In this document: positions 52,935 to 60,678 of the stretch, piece after piece
Layout of the letters: every line of letters begins with the position of its first letter
Position numbering within the stretch: the stretch's first letter is position 1
Origin: Thalassospiraceae bacterium LMO-JJ14
GTDB taxonomy: Bacteria; Pseudomonadota; Alphaproteobacteria; Rhodospirillales; Casp-alpha2
Direction: 5' to 3'
Length of the DNA stretch: 64,000 bases
Assembly: GCA_021555105.2 (NCBI GenBank)
Contig: CP134604.1
Location: forward strand, 744,001 to 808,000
Translations under genes and position numbers: made by a program
Notes under the pieces: generated by a model
Seen by the model: only the letters and a program-made list of their open reading frames with translations
Told to the model about the DNA's origin: nothing
Databases searched by the model: none

Positions 52935-54458
52935 ATGGCGAAACAGTCCGGGAAGGCCAAAGCGGCGCCGAAAAAGCGCGCCAAGGCGGTGCTTCGTCCA
53001 CGTGAGAATAAAGAACCGGCGGCGACGGTAGAGTCGCGCCCGCATACGGTCGACCCTGAAAAGCTGGAAATGTGGCGGTCCCTGCCCGAGGATCAGCGCG
53101 CCGCATTGCGTGAACGCGAAGCGGCCAGGATGTTCAGCAACGCCGCCGCGATGCACCGTGAAGGCAAGCTTGATCAGGCCATCGAAGCCTATGGCAAGTC
53201 CTTGCTTCTCAATCCCAAGCAGCCCGATGTCTACAACAACATGGGCGTCGCGCTACGATCGCTTGGCAAGCTGGAAGCCGCTGTTGCCTGCTATCGCCGC
53301 TCGCTGGTTCTGAAGCCGAACAATTCCGGCGTTTATTCGAACATGGGCAATGCTCTTCGCGAGTTGGGCCGGCTCGAGGTCTCGATGGCCTCGCATCAAC
53401 AGGCTGTCCGCTTGGCGCCGCGTTCGACCGAAGCTTATTACAACCTGGGACTTGTGCTGCGTGATCTCGGTCAGACGGAAGCCGCGTTGAGCTGTCTCGA
53501 AAAGGCACTGGCGCTGAATGAAAATCATGTCGATTGCCAGTGGGACCGCGCCTTGACGCTGCTTGAAATGGGCCGGCTCGAAGAAGGCTTCGAAGGGTAT
53601 GAGAGCCGCTGGCTGCTGGAGCGCTCGCCGCCCCGCCAGTTCGACCAGCCGCGCTGGGATGGCGCCGAGCTCAAGGGTAAGACAGTGCTTGTGCATCATG
53701 AACAGGGGTTCGGCGACATGATTCAGTTCGCTCGCTACCTGCCGATGATCAAGGCGCGTGGCGGTCAGGTGGTGGTCGAGGTGCAGCCCGAACTGGCGCG
53801 CCTCATCGGTTCCGTCGATGGTGTCAGCAAGGTCTTTAACCGCGGGCAGACGCCACCCAAGTTCGATTACTGGATTCCGATGATGTCTTTGGCGCACATC
53901 TTTGGGACAGGGTTGGATACCATTCCGGCCGATGTGCCCTACGTCGGGCCGCTTGACCCCGGCGCGGTGCAGTTGCCATCGTCGCTGGGCCGCATCAAAC
54001 GTGTCGGTATTGCCTGGGCCGGACGTCCGACGCACAGGAACGACGTTAACCGCTCTTCCGGTTTCAAGCATTTCATTGAAATACTCGGCCTGCCGGGAAT
54101 GTCGGTCTATTCGCTGCAGAAAGGCGCACCTGCTGCCGATATCAAGGAGCACGGATGCGAAGCGCTGGTCACCGACCTGGGCGAGCGTTTGCGGGACTTC
54201 TCGGATACTGCCGCGGTGGTCGCCCAACTGGACCTGGTGATCACGGTGGATACCGCGCTGGCACACCTGGCCGGCGCCATGGGCAAGCCGGTATGGGTCG
54301 CCGTGCCGTTCGCCCCTGACTGGCGTTGGATGCGGAGTGGCGATACCTCGCCCTGGTATCCGAGCATGCGGCTGTTTCGCCAGAAACGCCATGGCGCCTG
54401 GGCCGGGGTTTTCGGCGATATCAGGCGCGCCTTGCGTGACGAAATCGTCGAGCGCTAG
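52935..54458 (+). CDS. TPR protein with glycosyltransferase-9-like C-terminal domain
   Basis: A 507-residue product. After a basic, Ala-rich N-terminal stretch come about five TPR motifs (residues about 60-200: QAIEAYGKSLLLNPKQPDVY, AAVACYRRSLVLKPNN). The rest has a heptosyltransferase-like fold: HHEQGFGDMIQFARYLPMIK, GIAWAGRPTHRNDVNRS and DTALAHLAGAMGKPVWV. This combination is common in proteins of polysaccharide or flagellin glycosylation loci, but no such locus is here. The ATG at 52935 has only a GGGGG-type site; an ATG 36 nt further up is an alternative. Confidence 0.78.
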   Translation: MAKQSGKAKAAPKKRAKAVLRPRENKEPAATVESRPHTVDPEKLEMWRSLPEDQRAALREREAARMFSNAAAMHREGKLDQAIEAYGKSLLLNPKQPDVYNNMGVALRSLGKLEAAVACYRRSLVLKPNNSGVYSNMGNALRELGRLEVSMASHQQAVRLAPRSTEAYYNLGLVLRDLGQTEAALSCLEKALALNENHVDCQWDRALTLLEMGRLEEGFEGYESRWLLERSPPRQFDQPRWDGAELKGKTVLVHHEQGFGDMIQFARYLPMIKARGGQVVVEVQPELARLIGSVDGVSKVFNRGQTPPKFDYWIPMMSLAHIFGTGLDTIPADVPYVGPLDPGAVQLPSSLGRIKRVGIAWAGRPTHRNDVNRSSGFKHFIEILGLPGMSVYSLQKGAPAADIKEHGCEALVTDLGERLRDFSDTAAVVAQLDLVITVDTALAHLAGAMGKPVWVAVPFAPDWRWMRSGDTSPWYPSMRLFRQKRHGAWAGVFGDIRRALRDEIVER

Positions 54459-54556
54459 ATCACTCGAATCCTGTATTGAGCCTCGTTTCCGGGGCTTTCG
54501 TTAATATCATCTTCACACTTTGAAGGCCACCATAGGGGCGCCTGGGCGCATAGACG

Positions 54557-54570
54557 TACGCGTGCGCGTA
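54557..54570. promoter_or_regulatory. Inverted repeat TACGCG-TG-CGCGTA
   Basis: A symmetric 14-nt element ending one nt before the TAGGAG site of the next gene. It could be an operator. Nothing else is recognised in 54459-54582. Confidence 0.35.
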
Positions 54571-54582
54571 TAGGAGAGACGG

Positions 54583-56499
54583 GTGGCAACCAAAGAGTTC
54601 AAATCCGGCGACATTTTGCTCGCCGAAGGCAGCGTGCCTGAAACAGCTTATCGTATCCTGCAGGGTTCGGTTGAGTTGTCTCGTGACGCCGATGGCATGT
54701 CGATGCCGACGGCTGTGCTCGACCGCGGGTCGCTGATCGGCGCTGAAGAGTTGATCGATGGCCGCGTCATGGACGATACGGTGCAGGCGCTCGGTGCGCT
54801 CACCGCCGAGTTGGTCAGCAAGGAACAGGCAGCGGGCCTGCTCGGCAAGCAGCCGGCAAAGAAACAGTCAAAACCGAAAAGAAATCTCCCGGCCCTGAGT
54901 GAGGACAAATCCGCATCCGGCGAACAATCAACGTCACGTGCGCTGGTTGCGCTGTCGGCATCGACCGCCGGTGAATTTCATGAAGAAGATGCCGCCTCCA
55001 GCGTCCTCAAACCCGGCCTGCTGAGACGCATCCTCAAGCCGGATTTCGCGGATGTCTATGATCGCCTGGATGTTCGTATATCGGCACTTGAGGGAGACGG
55101 CGGCGAACAGGCCGCGGCTTACCTGATTTCCGAGCTGTCAAAGCGTCGCGGCTTGCGCGCGCGCGCCATGAACTCAAAGGTCATGCTGGAATTTGAAACG
55201 GATCCGATCGGCGCCATGCGTGAATTGAAGCGCGCGTCGGAACGTTGGCTCGTCGACAACGGCGGCGACATCATTGTCTGGGGTGCGGTCGCAAATGCCG
55301 GCACGCTGTTGCATCTCAGGTTTTTCGTGCGCGAAGAAGCCCTTGTCGATCAGTTCCGCATGGGGGGCGGCTGGACGCTGTTGATCCTGCCTTTGCCTCT
55401 GGATGCGGCATCGGCACACCGGTTGCATGCCGCACTTCTGGCGACCGTGCGGACCAAACAGGCGGGCAAGCTTCTGACGGTACGCCGCGATCTTGACGTG
55501 CTGTTGCTCGATGCCCGCGAGCAGTTGTTGCAGGAAGTCCCGCATCTCGATCCGATCGCGCGGGCCGAGGAAAGAGCCACGGTGGCGCGCACGTTTGCCA
55601 GTGCCACACGCTTTAAGCGCCGTGCCGAAGATGCGCAGACGGCGATGCAACTCTTCGACAGCTCCCTTGAAGCCTTCAGTGCGGACAGAACGCCGTTGGA
55701 ATGGGCCTTCGTGCATCGGGACCGAGCTTATCTGGGACAGTTTATTGCGGAACGCACCAACGATACGAACGCGCTCAGGGATTCCATCGACGATCTGGAC
55801 GCGGCATTGCGGGTGATCGGCCCGGACGCCTTTCCCTATGACTGGGCGGCCATGAACAATCGCCTGGGGCTGGCATTGTACCGCCTCGATTTTGACAATG
55901 GGGATGCCGATACGCTGGAGCGCGCGCTGGTGGCATTCGAAAATACGCTCACAATCTATGACAAGAAAAAGACCCCGTCCGAGTGGGCCGAAGCGATGGG
56001 ACACTTCGGTCAGGTGGCGCTGGTCATCGGTCGTGAAAACCGCAACCCGGCCATGCTGTTGCAGGCGGTCGAAGCCTGTAACGCCGTTGTCTCTGCGCGT
56101 GACCGCAGACATATGCCGCTGCACTGGGCGTCGGCACAGAACAATCTTGGCTCGGCACTGTTCCTGTATGGCCGCATTGCCGGCGATACCAGCGCCCTTC
56201 AGGGCGCGCGCGATGCCTTCCGCACGGCGCGTGCGATCTATGTTGAGAAAGGCGCCGACCGAATGGCCGGCATTGCCGAAAAGAATCTTCGCCATGTCGA
56301 CAAGGCAATGTCGCGGGGACGTGAAAAATCAACGCCGCCGGAACTGCCCTGGGAAGGGCGTGGCGATGAACCGCCGCCATTACCCTGGGAATTCGGACCC
56401 GGCGCAAGTGGCGGGACAAGTGGTGTTTCCGGTGCTGATGTGCCGGCATCCGGCCCCCGCTCGAAAACCGATACCTGGCTCGACGAGCGTCTGCGTTGA
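54583..56499 (+). CDS. Degenerate cyclic-nucleotide-fold protein with helical repeats
   Basis: A 638-residue protein. The first 90 residues (FKSGDILLAEGSVPETAYRI, then DRGSLIGAEELIDG) look like a Crp/cyclic-nucleotide-binding fold, but the Arg-containing phosphate cassette is absent. A basic, Ser-rich linker follows, then a mixed alpha/beta domain (about 170-330), then TPR-like helical repeats (about 340-590). The C-terminal tail has two LPWE motifs. The start is GTG with TAGGAGAG upstream. The architecture is unfamiliar to me; signalling or assembly is a guess. Confidence 0.65.
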   Translation: MATKEFKSGDILLAEGSVPETAYRILQGSVELSRDADGMSMPTAVLDRGSLIGAEELIDGRVMDDTVQALGALTAELVSKEQAAGLLGKQPAKKQSKPKRNLPALSEDKSASGEQSTSRALVALSASTAGEFHEEDAASSVLKPGLLRRILKPDFADVYDRLDVRISALEGDGGEQAAAYLISELSKRRGLRARAMNSKVMLEFETDPIGAMRELKRASERWLVDNGGDIIVWGAVANAGTLLHLRFFVREEALVDQFRMGGGWTLLILPLPLDAASAHRLHAALLATVRTKQAGKLLTVRRDLDVLLLDAREQLLQEVPHLDPIARAEERATVARTFASATRFKRRAEDAQTAMQLFDSSLEAFSADRTPLEWAFVHRDRAYLGQFIAERTNDTNALRDSIDDLDAALRVIGPDAFPYDWAAMNNRLGLALYRLDFDNGDADTLERALVAFENTLTIYDKKKTPSEWAEAMGHFGQVALVIGRENRNPAMLLQAVEACNAVVSARDRRHMPLHWASAQNNLGSALFLYGRIAGDTSALQGARDAFRTARAIYVEKGADRMAGIAEKNLRHVDKAMSRGREKSTPPELPWEGRGDEPPPLPWEFGPGASGGTSGVSGADVPASGPRSKTDTWLDERLR

Positions 56500-56624
56500 G
56501 CGAGCTGCGATTGCTGCTGTTAGAGGTTCGAGCCTAAGCGAGTCTATACGAAAGATGGATGGCTGAATATTGGAACCGGACAAACAGGTTCATCAAGCCA
56601 TACCCGCCGAAGTAATCCCTACAT

Positions 56625-57050
56625 TCAGGTTTTTGATGCGAAATGCCGGACAAGATCGGTGGCACTGATCATGCCTGCCAGAAAGCCGTTGTCGACGATC
56701 GGCAGATGGCGGAAATGGCGTTCGGCCATAATTCTTGCGACATCCACGGCGCGGTCGGTGTCGGAACAGGTAATGACCTCGCGTGCCATGAACATGTCTA
56801 CAGACATGTTGAGGGCGTGGTTGCCGTGTTCATATATCGCGCGGACCACGTCGCGTTCCGAGATGACACCGGCCAGCGCGCCATCCGATGCGATCACCAG
56901 GGTCAGACCAATCTTGTGATCGGCGAGAAAATCGACGGCTTCGCGCAAGGGCCGGCCGCCGGGAACGTGCAGCACGAAGTCTTCGTTTACGCCCTTTACG
57001 TCCTTAACGAGGGTATCGTCATAGGCGCGGCGCCGCTTTTCCTCAGCCAT
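56625..57050 (-). CDS. CBS-domain pair protein
   Basis: A 141-residue protein made of two CBS motifs: HVPGGRPLREAVDFLADHKI to GVISERDVVRAIYEHG, and FMAREVITCSDTDRAVDVAR to GMISATDLVRHF. Stand-alone CBS pairs bind adenine nucleotides or SAM and regulate partners. The first 24 residues form a basic arm. It is divergent from the LysR gene, with 141 nt between. Confidence 0.9.
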   Translation of the reverse strand: MAEEKRRRAYDDTLVKDVKGVNEDFVLHVPGGRPLREAVDFLADHKIGLTLVIASDGALAGVISERDVVRAIYEHGNHALNMSVDMFMAREVITCSDTDRAVDVARIMAERHFRHLPIVDNGFLAGMISATDLVRHFASKT

Positions 57051-57191
57051 TGATCATTCTCCGTATTTTGATGACATCACAAACTTCCGATGAACCGCAC
57101 CGACGGTCAACGCCGCAAAAGTGACAAATAGTTGCATCAGGTTTCACCAAGGGCCTTTTGCCGCTCCTGTGAAGCCATTAACCTGCGGCGC

Positions 57192-58100
57192 ATGGACTTA
57201 CGTCACCTCAAGACATTGATCGCGATCGCAGAGCACGGATCGTTCGCCGCTGCCGGCGAGGCTGTCGGTCTGACCCAGTCCGCTGTCAGCCTGCATGTCA
57301 AAGCGCTCGAGGAATATCTGGAAACAAAGCTGTTCGACCGGACCACGCGGCCGCCGCGCCTCAACACAAGGGGCCGCAATCTGGTCGACCGGGCGCGCGA
57401 TATCGTCGAGCAGTGCGAAAGCCTCACCGACATCGTTACCGGCGAAGCGCTCTCGGGCAGCCTGGATATCGGTTCGGTGCCGACGCTTCTGTCAGGCATA
57501 CTGCCGCCGGCATTGAGTGCGATCCGCGAGACGCACCCCGATCTTCGGATCCGTGTTTCCAGCGGCTTGTCTGCCGACCTGGTCGGGCGGGTGCACAAGG
57601 GGGAATTGGACGCCGCCGTGGTGACGGAACCGTCACAGCTTCAGACCGGGCTGAGCTGGCATATGTTCGCGGAAGAGCCGCTGATGGTCATCGCACCGAA
57701 GGGCACCAAAGGCTCGACCGATCGCGAGCTGCTCGACGCCGGGCCGTTTATCCGGTTCCAGCGGTTTGCCTGGGCCGGGCGGCTGATCGACACGCATCTC
57801 AAGGACCGGGGTATCCGCGTCAATACAGGGATGGAGATCGATTCTCTGGAGGCCATTGCCTCAATGGTGGCGCACGGGCTCGGCGTTTCCGTGGTCCCCG
57901 ATCGGGCCGGAGCCAAGTTGCCCGACGAGGTCGAGAAAATTCCTTTCGGGGATCCGCCGCTCAACCGGGTCATCGGTGTCGTCGAACGGCGCGATAATCC
58001 CAAGGCGCATTTAATCCGGGCGTTGGTTGAAATTCTCAGCGGTCTGGCCGGAGACAAACGGCCAAAGGGCATCGGGCGGCAGATTATAGGTGAGATTTAA
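57192..58100 (+). CDS. LysR-type transcriptional regulator of the downstream operon
   Basis: A 302-residue regulator that begins at the canonical LysR start, MDLRHLKTLIAIAEHGSFAA. The HTH (GEAVGLTQSAVSLHVKALEE) ends near 60, and the effector domain follows. An upstream in-frame ATG would add 20 residues that are not typical. It reads in the same direction as the CoA-transferase, acyl-CoA-dehydrogenase-fold and TPP-enzyme genes and probably controls them through the spacer at 58101-58194. Confidence 0.88.
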   Translation: MDLRHLKTLIAIAEHGSFAAAGEAVGLTQSAVSLHVKALEEYLETKLFDRTTRPPRLNTRGRNLVDRARDIVEQCESLTDIVTGEALSGSLDIGSVPTLLSGILPPALSAIRETHPDLRIRVSSGLSADLVGRVHKGELDAAVVTEPSQLQTGLSWHMFAEEPLMVIAPKGTKGSTDRELLDAGPFIRFQRFAWAGRLIDTHLKDRGIRVNTGMEIDSLEAIASMVAHGLGVSVVPDRAGAKLPDEVEKIPFGDPPLNRVIGVVERRDNPKAHLIRALVEILSGLAGDKRPKGIGRQIIGEI

Positions 58101-58137
58101 TCAAGTTTTTCGAAATAATAATTCGTTTTTATCAAGT
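58100..58137. promoter_or_regulatory. Candidate LysR operator region
   Basis: ATCAAGT occurs at 58100-58106 and again at 58131-58137, 31 nt apart (about three helical turns), around an imperfect inverted repeat CGAAATAATAATTCG (58111-58125). This AT-rich stretch is the only non-coding DNA before the operon. Confidence 0.4.
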
Positions 58138-58194
58138 AATATCTTCGGCTAAAACACAGGTGCGGTTCAAACCGTACGCGACAGAGGAACACCC

Positions 58195-59436
58195 ATGACG
58201 AATACTACGGAGAACAAAGGAACAGGCCCGCTTGAGGGCATCCGAATTCTCGATCTCACCCGCATCCTTGCCGGACCGACCTGCACGCAGCTACTGGGCG
58301 ATCTCGGCGCTGACATCATCAAGATCGAAAAGCCGGTCGACGGTGACGACACCCGGGGCTGGGGCCCGCCGTACCTGAAGGATACGGACGGCAACGACAC
58401 CCGCGAAAGCGCCTATTACATGGCGTCGAACCGCAACAAGCGCTCCGTCACCGTCGATATCGCCAAACCCGAAGGGGTCAGGTTGATCAAGGAAATGCTC
58501 AAGAGCTGCGACGCGCTTTGTCATAACTTCAAGGTCGGCGGTCTCGACAAATACGGCCTCGGTTATGATGAAATACATGCCGAATTTCCGGACAAGGTTT
58601 ATCTGCATATTTCGGGCTTCGGACGCACCGGGCCATATGCCAAGCGAGCCGGTTACGACATGCTGGCGCAGGGCATGGGCGGGGTCATGAGCCTGACCGG
58701 GCCTGTCGACGGCGATCCGCACAAAGTCGGTGTCGGCATTTCGGATGTGATGTGCGGGATGTATGCGACGACGGCGCTTCTTGCCGCGCTCCGCCATCGT
58801 GACAAAACAGGTCAGGGGCAGTTGATCGATCTGGCGCTGTTGGATACCTCCGTCGCCTGGCTGATTAACGAAGGCGTCAATTATTTGACGCACGGCAAGG
58901 AAAACGTGCGCCGCGCCAATGCACATTCCAACATTGTACCCTATGACGTTTATCCGACGGCGGATGGTTACGTTATTCTGGCGATCGGTAACGATGGTCA
59001 ATATCAGCGGTTTTGTGAATATGTCGGCAAACCGGAAATGGCGACCGACGAACGCTTTCGGACCAACGATCTGAGAGTCCGCAACCGCGATGCCATTACA
59101 CCGCTGATGCGACAGATCACGGTAATGAAGACGACCGCCGAGTGGGTCGACGGGCTGGCTCCGCTGGGTGTGCCGTCGGCGCCGGTCAACACTGTGCCGA
59201 TGGCTTTTGAAGATCCGCAGATCAATCATCGCGGCATGCGTATAGAAATGGATCATCCGATATCGGCCGACGGCAAGTGCCGGTTGATCGGCAATCCGAT
59301 CAAGTATTCGGAAACGCCCGTCACCTATCGCCGCCCGCCACCGATGACCGGAGAGCACACCGATGAAGTCCTGAAGGAAATGCTGAACCTGGATGCCGAC
59401 GCGGTTCAAAAGCTCCGCGACGACGGCGTCATTTGA
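58195..59436 (+). CDS. Class III CoA-transferase (CaiB/BaiF family)
   Basis: A 413-residue CoA-transferase. It has ILDLTRILAGPTCTQLLGDL, the ADIIKIEKP strand, the VCHNFKVGGLDKYG-like segment (ALCHNFKVGG), and catalytic Asp155 in RAGYDMLAQGMGGVMS. It is followed at once by the acyl-CoA-dehydrogenase-fold gene, whose AAGGAG lies across its stop. In known thiodipropionate degraders a class III CoA-transferase activates 3-sulfinopropionate for a desulfinase of the same fold as that neighbour; this is the basis for the proposed role. Confidence 0.88.
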   Translation: MTNTTENKGTGPLEGIRILDLTRILAGPTCTQLLGDLGADIIKIEKPVDGDDTRGWGPPYLKDTDGNDTRESAYYMASNRNKRSVTVDIAKPEGVRLIKEMLKSCDALCHNFKVGGLDKYGLGYDEIHAEFPDKVYLHISGFGRTGPYAKRAGYDMLAQGMGGVMSLTGPVDGDPHKVGVGISDVMCGMYATTALLAALRHRDKTGQGQLIDLALLDTSVAWLINEGVNYLTHGKENVRRANAHSNIVPYDVYPTADGYVILAIGNDGQYQRFCEYVGKPEMATDERFRTNDLRVRNRDAITPLMRQITVMKTTAEWVDGLAPLGVPSAPVNTVPMAFEDPQINHRGMRIEMDHPISADGKCRLIGNPIKYSETPVTYRRPPPMTGEHTDEVLKEMLNLDADAVQKLRDDGVI

Positions 59437-59447
59437 AGGAGACCCCA

Positions 59448-60665
59448 ATGTTTCATCTGAGCGAAACGCAATTGCAGATACAGGAAGCCGCGCGCCGGCT
59501 TGCGAGCGGCGTTATTGCCGAACGTGCCGCCGAGGTTGACCGGACCGAGCAATACCCCTGGCACAATGTCGAGGAACTCACCAAAGCCGGTTTCATGGGG
59601 ATGACAATCCCCAAGGAACATGGCGGTCAGGGACTGACGTTTTTCGATGCCGTGTTAGTCGTCGAACAGATGGCAAAGGTATGTGGCGTTTCTGCGCGCA
59701 TCGTCGTCGAAGCCAATATGGGGGCCGTCAGCGCGGTCATGAGATACGGCTCCGAGGAACAAAAGAAACTGGCCGCGTCGCTTGTCCTTGCGGGTGACAA
59801 ACCGGCGATCTGCATCACCGAACCGGGGGCTGGCTCGGCGGCGACCGACATGACCACCAAAGCCGTCAAGCGCGGCAGCGAATACGTCATCAACGGCACC
59901 AAGCACTGGATCACCGGGGGTGGTGTGTCGAAACTGCACCTGATCTTCGCGCGCGTGATCGAGGACGGAACCGACATGGGTATCGGCGGTTTCATTGCCG
60001 TCAGGGACGAAGCCGAAGGGCTGCGTGTCGGCACCCGTGAACCGGCGATGGGGCTTCGCGGTATTCCGGAATGCGAGATGATCTTCGAAGACCTCGTTAT
60101 CCCCGAAAGCATGGCGCTGATCCCGCCGGAGGGGATCAAACGAGGATTTGCCGGCCTCATGAACGCCTATAACTCGCAGCGCGTCGGCGCCGGAACGGTG
60201 GCGCTGGGTATTGCCGAAGGTGCGTATGAACAGGCGCTCAAATACGCCGGTGAACGCGAGCAGTTCGGCCGTCCGATCGCCGAGTTTCAGGGGCTGCAGT
60301 GGATGCTGGCCGACATGTCGGTGGGCCTCGCCGCGGCGCAGGCGCTGATCTACAAGGCGGCGACCTCGGCGGAAACGACGCAGGGCGGATTCCCCGACAT
60401 GCTGATGGCGGCGCAGGCGAAAATCCTCGCATCGGAAACGGCGATCAAGGTGACGTCGGATGCGTTGCAGGTCTTCGGTGCGGCGGGTTATTCCCGAAAT
60501 CTGCCGATGGAGCGCATGTACCGCGATGCGCGGATGTTCACCATCGGCGGCGGTACGGCGCAGGTGTTGCGCAATCTGGTCGCCGGCCAAATCCTCGACC
60601 GCAAACTGCCGCAGACCCGTGATGGATACACGAAACTGGCCGAGCGCGCCCGCGCTGCGGAATAA
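59448..60665 (+). CDS. Acyl-CoA-dehydrogenase-fold protein, desulfinase-like
   Basis: A 405-residue flavoprotein. The ACAD features ICITEPGAGSAATDM, HWITGGG, EREQFGRPIAEFQGLQWMLA and GAAGYSRNLPMERMYRD are present. But the catalytic Glu is missing at both positions used in the family: the EGT site reads GGGT (Gly368), and the isovaleryl-CoA-dehydrogenase-type site has Gln244 (YNSQRVGAG). Arg84 is in VSARIVVEAN. A Gln for Glu and an invariant Arg84 are, as I recall, marks of 3-sulfinopropionyl-CoA desulfinases. ATG at 59448 has AAGGAG upstream. Confidence 0.85.
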   Translation: MFHLSETQLQIQEAARRLASGVIAERAAEVDRTEQYPWHNVEELTKAGFMGMTIPKEHGGQGLTFFDAVLVVEQMAKVCGVSARIVVEANMGAVSAVMRYGSEEQKKLAASLVLAGDKPAICITEPGAGSAATDMTTKAVKRGSEYVINGTKHWITGGGVSKLHLIFARVIEDGTDMGIGGFIAVRDEAEGLRVGTREPAMGLRGIPECEMIFEDLVIPESMALIPPEGIKRGFAGLMNAYNSQRVGAGTVALGIAEGAYEQALKYAGEREQFGRPIAEFQGLQWMLADMSVGLAAAQALIYKAATSAETTQGGFPDMLMAAQAKILASETAIKVTSDALQVFGAAGYSRNLPMERMYRDARMFTIGGGTAQVLRNLVAGQILDRKLPQTRDGYTKLAERARAAE

Positions 60666-60678
60666 GGAACGACAGAAT

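Noticed and set aside
53253-55000. Long minus-strand frames opposite the TPR and repeat-protein genes
   Set aside because: Plus-strand frames encode recognisable TPR and glycosyltransferase-like motifs; the others do not.
58291-59448. 385-codon open frame on the minus strand opposite the second CoA-transferase gene
   Set aside because: Antisense shadow; no ribosome-binding site or domain.
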